DNA of 64,000 nt from Martinezella hainanensis (lineage in GTDB: Bacteria; Pseudomonadota; Alphaproteobacteria; Rhizobiales; Rhizobiaceae): positions 682,001-746,000 of the forward strand of contig NZ_FMAC01000001.1 of the NCBI RefSeq assembly GCF_900094555.1. The letters run 5' to 3'. The notes beneath the pieces are model-generated. The model saw only the letters and a program-made list of their open reading frames with translations, was not told where the DNA came from and did not search any database. The translations under genes and the position numbers were made by a program. Within the stretch, counting starts at the first letter, position 1; each line of letters starts with the position of its first letter. Of the stretch, positions 25,265 to 32,171 are shown piece by piece.

Positions 25265-25627
25265 TTATTCGCCTTCCGCTCGCCAGTGGCGAATGGAGTC
25301 CAATTGCAGGAGCAACTCCGGAACTGATTTGTGGGCGATGCCCCAAAGGGTAGCCAACTCGATGTCGACATACCCTTGCACAATCCGATTCCGGAAGTCC
25401 TGCATCACATGCCAAGGCAGCTCCGGATGGTCAACGACAAACTCCGGATATTCTTCTGCTATGCGTGTGGCGGCCTCGCCGATCAGCAGAAGATCCATGC
25501 CGATGGCACGCTGTTTCTCGACATTGTTGGAAAATGTGGCCTGATCGATCCCCCGAAGGAATTGGCCGATTTCGGATGCAGTAAACTGCATGCGCCCGAG
25601 ATAGGTGATCAGCGGATCCAGACTCAT
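25265..25627 (-). CDS. HepT-like (DUF86) protein, RNase motif His replaced by Gln
   Basis: A 120-residue helical protein: [19 protein letters not shown] at the start, [22 protein letters not shown] in the middle, and [25 protein letters not shown] near residue 90. HepT toxins carry Arg-x4-6-His-x-Tyr here; in this protein the codon is CAA, giving Gln in place of His, while Tyr is kept. No MntA nucleotidyltransferase antitoxin is adjacent. It lies between uraD and allA in the same direction. It may be an inactivated or repurposed toxin; the family call is good, the activity doubtful. Confidence 0.8.
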   Translation of the reverse strand: MSLDPLITYLGRMQFTASEIGQFLRGIDQATFSNNVEKQRAIGMDLLLIGEAATRIAEEYPEFVVDHPELPWHVMQDFRNRIVQGYVDIELATLWGIAHKSVPELLLQLDSIRHWRAEGE

Positions 25628-25728
25628 GCGGGCTTCACTTCGCAGACAGTATGCAATCTCCGCGCGCTTAAACGCCGCTCGGCGTCGTCGGTCGCCCGCT
25701 CTCTTCTATCTCTGGACAATGCTTTCAT
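25624..25728 (-). CDS. possible very small ORF coupled to the HepT-like gene
   Basis: ATG 25728 opens 34 codons (MKALSRDRRERATDDAERRL...) ending in a TGA that overlaps the HepT start in ATGA. The product is basic and does not resemble MntA. It could be a small antitoxin or a remnant, or noncoding. GGTGAG lies a few bases upstream, a weak site. Low confidence. Confidence 0.25.
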   Translation of the reverse strand: MKALSRDRRERATDDAERRLSARRLHTVCEVKPA

Positions 25729-25835
25729 GGCCTCACCGCAGCACCCCACTCGTGGATACTAGGCCATGAACGAACTGAAAAATAGCTCGTACTTTCTGCG
25801 AGAAAACCTATGCAGAAGCAAGCATGGGAGAGAAT

Positions 25836-25853
25836 GGCGGCCCGCAGGCCGCC
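25836..25853. terminator. hairpin at the 3' end of uraD
   Basis: GGCGGCC, loop CGCA, GGCCGCC, immediately after the uraD stop. On the minus strand the following bases hold only a short ATTCTC, so termination may be partial. It suggests that puuE-uraD end here and that the HepT/allA genes form a separate unit or a read-through segment. Confidence 0.5.
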
Positions 25854-25855
25854 CA

Positions 25856-26353
25856 TCACGCTTCTGGAAGCATGGACTGCAGACGCAACAGAGCGATCTT
25901 TTCGACCTGCGCTGCCGCCGTCGCGAATTCCGCATCCCGGCCATTGTCGATCCGAATTTCGAAGGCAGCCAGGATATCGTCCTTGCCGAGCCCCTTGACC
26001 GCGATGATGAAGGGAAAGCCAAACTTCGTCACATAGGCGGCATTGAGCTCGGTAAACCGGGCGTGCTCCTCGGGGCTCAGCCGATCGAGCCCGGCGCCGG
26101 CCTGCTCCCTGCGGCTGTCCTCGGTCAGCTCGCCGGCAATAGCGAGCCGGCCAGCGAGATCCGGGTGCGCCTGCAGCACGCCAAGCCGCTCCGTCTCGCT
26201 TGCGGCACGGAAAACCCGCACCAGCGCGGAATGCACGCCGCCGGAGGTTAGCGGCTCGGCGATGGCACCAGCATCATAAGCGCGCTCGGCCACGAAAGGC
26301 GAATGTTCGAAGACGCCGCCGAAGCGGCCGATAAAATCGTCCCGCGATATCAT
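25856..26353 (-). CDS. uraD: OHCU decarboxylase
   Basis: A 165-residue all-helical enzyme giving S-allantoin from OHCU. Motifs are FEHSPFVAERAYD, VLQAHPDLAGRLA with the catalytic His, and KFGFPFIIAVKG with LAAFEIRIDNGRDAEFATAAAQVEKIALLRL. Start ATG 26353 lies one base after the puuE stop, so the two are coupled. It completes the PuuD-UraH-UraD set of the urate pathway. Confidence 0.95.
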   Translation of the reverse strand: MISRDDFIGRFGGVFEHSPFVAERAYDAGAIAEPLTSGGVHSALVRVFRAASETERLGVLQAHPDLAGRLAIAGELTEDSRREQAGAGLDRLSPEEHARFTELNAAYVTKFGFPFIIAVKGLGKDDILAAFEIRIDNGRDAEFATAAAQVEKIALLRLQSMLPEA

Positions 26354-26354
26354 G

Positions 26355-27278
26355 TCAGCGCGCTCCCCCTGGAAGATGATTCTCATACCAGTGGTTGGCG
26401 ATCTCGACGCGCTTCGGGATCCAGACCTTGTCATGTTTCTGCACATATTCGATGAACCGCCGCAACGCAGCGGCGCGGCCGGGGCGACCAACGAGACGGC
26501 AATGCAGGCCCACGGACATCATCTTCGGGCTGCCCTGCTTGCCCTCTTCATAGAGCGTGTCGAAGGCATCCTTTAGATAGGTGAAGAACTGATCACCGGA
26601 GTTGAAGCCCTGCGGCGTCGCAAAGCGCATGTCGTTGGTTTCGAGCGTATAGGGAATGATCAGGAACGGCTTGCCGTTCAGGCCATCGACCCAGAAGGGC
26701 AGATCGTCGGCATAGGAATCGGAGGAATAGAGGAAACCGCCTTCCTCCATCACGAGCCGCAGCGTATTATCGGACGGCTTGCCCTGGTACATGCCGTAGG
26801 GCCGCTCGCCGGTGAGTTCGGTATGCAACCGCACAGCCTCGAGAATGTGCTTGCGCTCCAGATCCTCTGAAAAGTCCTTATACTCCAGCCAGCGATAGCC
26901 GTGGCTGGCGATTTCCCAGCCGGCTTCCTTCATGGCGGCGACCGCTTCCGGGTTGCGGGCCATGGCGAGCGTCACGCCATAGACCGTCGCCTGAACCTTG
27001 AGTTCGGTGAACATGCGCCACAGCCGCCAGAATCCGGCGCGCGAGCCGTATTCGTAGATCGATTCCATGTTGAGATTGCGCTGGTTTGGCCAGGAAGCAG
27101 CTCCGACAATCTCGGAGAGCAGGTTTTCGGAACCCGGATCGCCGTCGAGAATGCAGCTTTCCCCACCCTCTTCATAGTTGATCACGAATTGCACTGCTAC
27201 GCGGGCATCGCCAGGCCATTTGGGGTCCGGCGTATTGCGGCCGTAGCCGATGAGATTACGGGGATAGATTTCCGACAT
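26355..27278 (-). CDS. puuE: allantoinase, PuuE type
   Basis: A 307-residue polysaccharide-deacetylase-like enzyme that hydrolyses allantoin to allantoate without the usual amidohydrolase fold. Start ATG 27278 gives MSEIYPRNLIGYGRNTPDPKWPGDARVAVQFVINYEEGGE, the PuuE signature. Further motifs are GWEIASHGYRWLEY, ERPYGMYQGKPSDNTL and SVGLHCRLVGRPGRAAALRRFIEYV. It is the first gene of puuE-uraD. The 120 bases upstream lead to a RIME element. Confidence 0.94.
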   Translation of the reverse strand: MSEIYPRNLIGYGRNTPDPKWPGDARVAVQFVINYEEGGESCILDGDPGSENLLSEIVGAASWPNQRNLNMESIYEYGSRAGFWRLWRMFTELKVQATVYGVTLAMARNPEAVAAMKEAGWEIASHGYRWLEYKDFSEDLERKHILEAVRLHTELTGERPYGMYQGKPSDNTLRLVMEEGGFLYSSDSYADDLPFWVDGLNGKPFLIIPYTLETNDMRFATPQGFNSGDQFFTYLKDAFDTLYEEGKQGSPKMMSVGLHCRLVGRPGRAAALRRFIEYVQKHDKVWIPKRVEIANHWYENHLPGGAR

Positions 27279-27399
27279 TGGATGCACCTTCTCTGATCGC
27301 GGAACGGTAGCATCCATGCCGGGAAAGTCGAGACGGAAACTCGGAAAATCACTTTCGCGTCAAAGCGGGGTATTGGCACGCGCCGGTCCCTAATCTGGA

Positions 27400-27504
27400 G
27401 CATGTCGCGCAAAAATGTGCAGCGGTTTTGCGCGACATGCGCAAGATCGCCTGAAGCGCGGGAAGCGAATCTGAAAGATCGCAACGCGCTTCAGGCGATC
27501 TTGC
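27400..27504. repeat. RIME-type element overlapping the end of the DUF1045 gene
   Basis: Two palindromes: 27400-27440 with GCATGTCGCGCAAAA arms, and 27441-27504 with perfect 20-base arms starting GCAAGATCGCC. It is closely similar to the element at 5038. The right arm carries the last codons and the stop of the DUF1045 gene. Confidence 0.8.
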
Positions 27505-28198
27505 GCGCACTGACCTTTCCCATTGGATGCAGAGAGTGCACGCGGAAAGGACCGCCCGCCCCGTCTTCCATCATAAGCGCGATGTTGGCTATGGGAACGG
27601 GCGCAGCCAGGGACGGTTCGAAAAACTCGCGCAAAGCACGCTCGATACGCGCCATATCGGCGGGGCTCACTGTGCCCGTCAACATCATCTGAAAGCGGAA
27701 CTCATCCATCACGTGGGGATGCCCCCAACGATGCAGATTGGCAAATTGCGTCGCTGACAGGCCATCGGGATCGATGCGCTCGATTTCCGCTTCGCTCAAG
27801 GGAGCCCTGTATTGATCGAAGGTCTGCACCAGCGACGCCGCCAGGAAATGCATCTGTTGGCTTGGCACGGAAGGAACGAGACCCAGCGCACCGCCGAGCC
27901 GCGCAACCTCGAGCCTTGGAATCTCGAAGGGCGCAACCGTACCAGAAAACCGCATCAGATCGCGCAGCAACCCAGCCTCTGACATGTCCTCCGCCAGCCG
28001 GAACGGCGCCTTCAGAAGCCCCATGAAGCCATAGCGGCGCGGAACAGCGGTGTAGAAGGCGATCTCGTGAATGCCGAGCCCGCGGATCGCAGGCGGATCG
28101 ACCATCTCGCCGGAATAGACATTGCGGCCGAGCCAATTCGCCGCCACAAGCGTCAGCGGATCACTCGCAGACGGTGTGAAGCAAATGGCGTACCGCAT
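27491..28198 (-). CDS. DUF1045 family protein (2H phosphoesterase-like)
   Basis: A 235-residue protein starting MRYAICFTPSASDPLTLVAANWLGRNVYSGE, the DUF1045 opening. The HEIAFYTAVPRRYGFMGLLKAPFRL and HVMDEFRFQMMLTGTV segments are conserved. The family is often encoded with phosphonate or ribose-phosphate genes and is related to 2H phosphodiesterases. None of those genes is adjacent. The last four or so residues (RKIA) and the stop come from a palindromic repeat, so the native C terminus may have been altered. Function is unknown. Confidence 0.8.
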   Translation of the reverse strand: MRYAICFTPSASDPLTLVAANWLGRNVYSGEMVDPPAIRGLGIHEIAFYTAVPRRYGFMGLLKAPFRLAEDMSEAGLLRDLMRFSGTVAPFEIPRLEVARLGGALGLVPSVPSQQMHFLAASLVQTFDQYRAPLSEAEIERIDPDGLSATQFANLHRWGHPHVMDEFRFQMMLTGTVSPADMARIERALREFFEPSLAAPVPIANIALMMEDGAGGPFRVHSLHPMGKVSARKIA

Positions 28199-28303
28199 AA
28201 AATTCCTCCAAGGCGCGTAACATCAGGTAGGCCGAACCGGCACCGATGGCCAAGGAGATAGGTGATTTGCGTGACAGATTGACGACCCGAAAGAGGCGTA
28301 AAT

Positions 28304-29488
28304 TCACGTTTTATGTGATATGACTGAAATATGACTCGCTAAAGTGAAACTCTGCGGCAACTTGAAGCAAGCGGGCGCCCCAACCGCTTCCCGCACGGCC
28401 GCCTCCGCCAGCCGATGCGCCAGCCCGAAGCTCACCTTGAAGCCACCCGTCAATGCGATCAACGAGGGATGATCGGGATGCGCGCCCACCATCGGGTCGC
28501 GATCCACGGCCTTCGGACGCAGGCCAGCCCAACGCTCAACCACCTCCGCGCCGGCGAGCACCGGCGCCATGGCGCGCGCGCCCACAAGCAGATCGTCGAG
28601 CTGCCCATCCGTCGTCAACGGGTCGCCAAACCGATTCTCGCTCGTGCTGCCGACCGCGACCAAACCATTCTCATGCGGGACGATATAAAGGCCATCACGG
28701 AAGATAACGGGCAAGCCACCGTCGACATCGGCCTTCAGCATCGCCGCCTGGCCCTTGACCGGTTGGCCGAGCGAGGTTTTGCGTCCCTCCGTCAATTCAT
28801 CAAGGATTGGAAACGAACGATAGCCGGCAGAAAGGATGCAACGGCCGAAGCGAATGTCGCCCTCATTCGTGCGTGCGAGACCCTTGTCCGGATCGATGCT
28901 CTCCACGGCAACGCCCTCGGCGAGCCGGACATGCCTTGCCCCAGCCAGAGATTTGCAAAGCACCTCCAGCAAGGCGCGGGGCGCGACGCGCGCGGCCAGG
29001 GTATCGTACACAAACCCGCTTTCCGCGAAGGAAGCTTCGATCCAGCCTTCAACGGGCGCTGCATCGAGCACGTGCCAATGAAACCGGCGCTCCCCATGCC
29101 GCCAATGCGCTTCCGCATCCCGGGAATGACCGAGTGCGATCTGCCGCAGATGCGGCTTCGGCAGCGGGATCAGGCGACCGGCGCGACAGTAACCCGCCGA
29201 AAGCCCGGTCTCGGCCTCCAGGCCGGCAATTTCTTGTTCCAGCGCGACAAGGGCATCGAACTGAAACTGCTTCTTCTCGGACCATTTATCCGGCATATGC
29301 GGCATCAGCGCGCCAAGCAGGCCGCCGCTCGCTCCCTGTCCGACGCGGCCGGCTTCCACGAGCAATGCTTGGATACCGAGACGCTCGGCATGAACGGCCG
29401 CCCACAGCCCCATGATCCCGCCGCCGATGATCAGCAGATCGACGGACGATTGACCGGCGGGTCTGAGAAGATTATCGGCTCTTTCCAT
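28304..29488 (-). CDS. FAD-dependent amine oxidase, possible MnmC1-like partner
   Basis: From ATG 29488 this gives 394 residues of the DAO family: dinucleotide motif DLLIIGGGIMGLWAAVHAERLG and the C-terminal FAD motif PSLIALTGGFKVSFGLAHRLAEAAV. A central GLYIVPHENGLVAVGSTSENRFGD fits tRNA-modifying or amino-acid oxidases. It begins at the same CATG as the oppositely directed mnmD. In enterobacteria both activities are fused as MnmC, so this may remove the carboxymethyl group from cmnm5U. A simple amino-acid oxidase is the alternative. The frame extends to 29530. Confidence 0.75.
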   Translation of the reverse strand: MERADNLLRPAGQSSVDLLIIGGGIMGLWAAVHAERLGIQALLVEAGRVGQGASGGLLGALMPHMPDKWSEKKQFQFDALVALEQEIAGLEAETGLSAGYCRAGRLIPLPKPHLRQIALGHSRDAEAHWRHGERRFHWHVLDAAPVEGWIEASFAESGFVYDTLAARVAPRALLEVLCKSLAGARHVRLAEGVAVESIDPDKGLARTNEGDIRFGRCILSAGYRSFPILDELTEGRKTSLGQPVKGQAAMLKADVDGGLPVIFRDGLYIVPHENGLVAVGSTSENRFGDPLTTDGQLDDLLVGARAMAPVLAGAEVVERWAGLRPKAVDRDPMVGAHPDHPSLIALTGGFKVSFGLAHRLAEAAVREAVGAPACFKLPQSFTLASHISVISHKT

Positions 29489-30221
29489 GACAGATCCAGT
29501 TTCCGATCGGACAGAAGCATCCGAAACCAATGCGGCAAGCCCGGAGCTCGAATGGCGCGACGGCGATATGCCCTATTCGACGGCCTTTGGCGACCATTTT
29601 TATTGCCAGACGGACGGGCGGCTGGAATGCGGCCACGTCTTCCTGGCCGGCAACGGTCTGCCCGACCGCTGTCAGGGTCGGCGAGATTTCCTCATTGGCG
29701 AACTCGGTTTCGGCACCGGCCTGAACTTCTGCGAGACCTGGCGCCAATGGCGGCAATGGGCGCTCCCCGGTTCGGAGCTGCATTTCATGTCCTTCGAGCT
29801 CTACCCGATGCGGGCCGAGGAGATTGACCGCGCGCTGTCGCATTGGCCTGAAATCGACCGGGAGCGCCAAGCGCTTGCCGCCGCGTGGCCGGACCACCCA
29901 CAGGGTGTCGTATCGCTGAGGCTCGATGCGAATACGCGCCTCAGCGTCGTCTGCGGACCGGCCCTTGAAGGCGTGCGCGACGCCCAGCGGGGCTTCGATG
30001 CCTGGTATCTCGACGGCTTCGCACCGTCGCGCAACGCCGACATGTGGTCGCCGGAACTGATGCGGATGCTCCACGACAAGACCGTTCCGAACGGCACTTT
30101 CGCCACCTATGCAGCCGCCGGCTTCGTGCGGCGAAACCTGCAGGCGGCGGGATTTGTCGTGGAGCGGCGCAAGGGCTTTGCCGGCAAGCGCGAAATGCTC
30201 TGCGGCACCAAGCCTGCCTGA
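29487..30221 (+). CDS. mnmD: tRNA 5-aminomethyl-2-thiouridine methyltransferase (MnmD)
   Basis: A 244-residue SAM enzyme of the MnmC2/MnmD class. Motifs are ELEWRDGDMPYSTAFGDHFY, the SAM loop FLIGELGFGTGLNFCETW, and FDAWYLDGFAPSRNADMWSPELMRMLHD, all hallmarks of the methyltransferase half of MnmC. It methylates nm5s2U34 in tRNA. Here it is a separate protein, with its ATG interlocked with the start of the FAD gene on the other strand. Confidence 0.92.
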   Translation: MTDPVSDRTEASETNAASPELEWRDGDMPYSTAFGDHFYCQTDGRLECGHVFLAGNGLPDRCQGRRDFLIGELGFGTGLNFCETWRQWRQWALPGSELHFMSFELYPMRAEEIDRALSHWPEIDRERQALAAAWPDHPQGVVSLRLDANTRLSVVCGPALEGVRDAQRGFDAWYLDGFAPSRNADMWSPELMRMLHDKTVPNGTFATYAAAGFVRRNLQAAGFVVERRKGFAGKREMLCGTKPA

Positions 30222-30264
30222 GGCCGGACTTCAGTCGCCGGGCCGGAAGACGACCATTGAGGGC

Positions 30265-31200
30265 TCACACCAACTCGCCAAGATGCTGGCGAACCCAGCT
30301 GGCCTCCTGCGAGGCGGTACGCCGGAAGTGTCGTTTGAAATCTCGGCTGAACTGAGCGGGGCTGGCATAGCCGACCGATGCCGCCACCTCCGCGATCGTC
30401 TTGTCCTGACGCGCAATCATCAACCGTGCCTCGTGGAGCCGCATCGCCTTCACATATTGTATCGGACTGCTTCCCGTCAGGGCCTTGAAATGGACGTGAT
30501 AGGAGGGAACGCTCATGCCCGCCTCTCGCGCCAGCGCCGCAACCGAGATCTCGGAACTGTAGGTCTCACGCAATCGGGCCAGGCTTCCAACGATCTTCCC
30601 GGAAATGCCCTGCTGTTGAAGCGCCGAGATCATCGCGCCGCCTTGCGGACCGACGAGCACCCGGTAATGCAGCTCGCGCAGGATGCCCGCTCCCAGAACG
30701 GCAAGCTCGACGGGATCGCGCAATGTTCGCAGCAGACGCAACACGACATCCTCGATCATCGGCTCCATTCTGCTCGATATCAGACTTCTCGCTCGGCCAG
30801 CTGTCGGCTCAGGACGCCGCGTCTCCATTTCCGAGGCGATCTCTGCAGCCAGCAGCATGTCGAATTCGACATAAACGGCAAGCAAGGGACGTTCCGCACT
30901 GGCCGATGATTCCATCCGAAATGGAACGGGCACCGACACGGCCAGATAGTGTTCCTCATCGTAGAGATAGACCTCGCCTTCAAGCATGCCCTGCTTTCGG
31001 CCCTGCAGAACGAATACCGCACCCGGCTTATAGAGCACGGGAACGTCATGAAGGATCGCCTCGGTCCTGAGAATGCGGACGCCGGCAAGCGCCGTTGGAT
31101 TGTATCCCTGGCTGGGAGCAAGAAGCCCCGCCAGCTTCACCAACTCCTGGCGCTTCGCCTCTCCATCCGTCATCTTCATAGGATTTGGCAAGATACTCAT
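30265..31200 (-). CDS. AraC family transcriptional regulator
   Basis: A 311-residue regulator with an AraC-type N-terminal domain (GAVFVLQGRKQGMLEGEVYLYDEEHYLAVSVPVPF) and two C-terminal helix-turn-helix motifs: ISVAALAREAGMSVPSYHVHFKALTGSSPIQYVKAMRLHEARLMI and TIAEVAASVGYASPAQFSRDFKRHFRR. It is divergent from the SDR gene at 31277 with 76 bases between starts. This is a common regulator/enzyme pair in which the regulator activates the neighbour. The effector is unknown. Confidence 0.9.
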   Translation of the reverse strand: MSILPNPMKMTDGEAKRQELVKLAGLLAPSQGYNPTALAGVRILRTEAILHDVPVLYKPGAVFVLQGRKQGMLEGEVYLYDEEHYLAVSVPVPFRMESSASAERPLLAVYVEFDMLLAAEIASEMETRRPEPTAGRARSLISSRMEPMIEDVVLRLLRTLRDPVELAVLGAGILRELHYRVLVGPQGGAMISALQQQGISGKIVGSLARLRETYSSEISVAALAREAGMSVPSYHVHFKALTGSSPIQYVKAMRLHEARLMIARQDKTIAEVAASVGYASPAQFSRDFKRHFRRTASQEASWVRQHLGELV

Positions 31201-31276
31201 AGTTTTCGCGATCGTTACTGGCGGCTTTGAAGATTATCAGTCATGGCATCGATCAATCAAGAAGAGAACACCCATC

Positions 31277-32104
31277 ATGTCACAGAAGACCTTCTTCATC
31301 ACCGGGGCGAATTCAGGCTTTGGCTTCGCGATTGCGGCCGCTGCGAGCCGCCAGGGCCATAGGGTCATCGGTACCGTCCGCTCCGAAGATTCGCGAGCAG
31401 CCTTTGCAGAACGCTTGCCGGCGGCTCGGTCCGTCCGTTGCGACGTAACCGAATTCGACCGGATGGCCGACGTGGTTCGTAAGGTCGAAGAAGATCACGG
31501 GCCGGTTGACGTACTGATCAACAATGCCGGCTACGGTCACGAGGGAATCCTCGAAGAGTCGCCCCTTGAGGAAATGCGGCGGCAGTTCGACGTGAATGTC
31601 TTCGGCGCAGTTGCGGTCGCCAAAGCCTTCCTGCCGAGGTTTCGCGAAAGACGTCGCGGCTTCATCGTTAACGTCACCTCGATGGGCGGCATGATCACCA
31701 TGCCCGGCATCGCCTATTATTGCGGAAGCAAGTTTGCCCTCCAGGGCATCTCGGAAGTCATGCGTGCTGAGATGGCGCCATTCGGCGTCCGAGTGACCGC
31801 CCTTTGCCCCGGCTCCTTCCGGACCGATTGGGCCGGACGATCGATGATCCGGACTGAGCGATCAATCGCGGATTATGACACCTTGTTCGATCCGATCCGG
31901 CAGGCACGACAGTCCAAGAGCGGCAGGCAACTCGGCGATCCTGACAAGCTCGCGGCAGCCGTTCTGAAATTAATCGAATCCGACGCTCCTCCGCCGCAAC
32001 TCCTGCTCGGCAGCGATGCCCTTGCACTTGTGTCCGAGAGGATCGAGCGCCTCAAACAGGAGATCGAAGCATGGGAGTCCGTTACCACTTCGACCGACGG
32101 CTGA
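31277..32104 (+). CDS. short-chain dehydrogenase/reductase
   Basis: A 275-residue classical SDR. TGANSGFGFAIA binds the dinucleotide, NNAGYGHEG is the structural motif, and TSMGGMITMPGIAYYCGSKFAL holds Ser, Tyr-x3-Lys. I start at ATG 31277 (MSQKTFFITGAN); the frame extends upstream over the AraC start but is not family-like there. The substrate is not predictable. It is likely controlled by the divergent AraC regulator. Confidence 0.87.
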   Translation: MSQKTFFITGANSGFGFAIAAAASRQGHRVIGTVRSEDSRAAFAERLPAARSVRCDVTEFDRMADVVRKVEEDHGPVDVLINNAGYGHEGILEESPLEEMRRQFDVNVFGAVAVAKAFLPRFRERRRGFIVNVTSMGGMITMPGIAYYCGSKFALQGISEVMRAEMAPFGVRVTALCPGSFRTDWAGRSMIRTERSIADYDTLFDPIRQARQSKSGRQLGDPDKLAAAVLKLIESDAPPPQLLLGSDALALVSERIERLKQEIEAWESVTTSTDG

Positions 32105-32171
32105 AAGTGCCGGCCTTCGCAATGGCGGGAAGCTGTCGTCCAGCCTTGCGTCCTGTCTATCGACTTGAACT

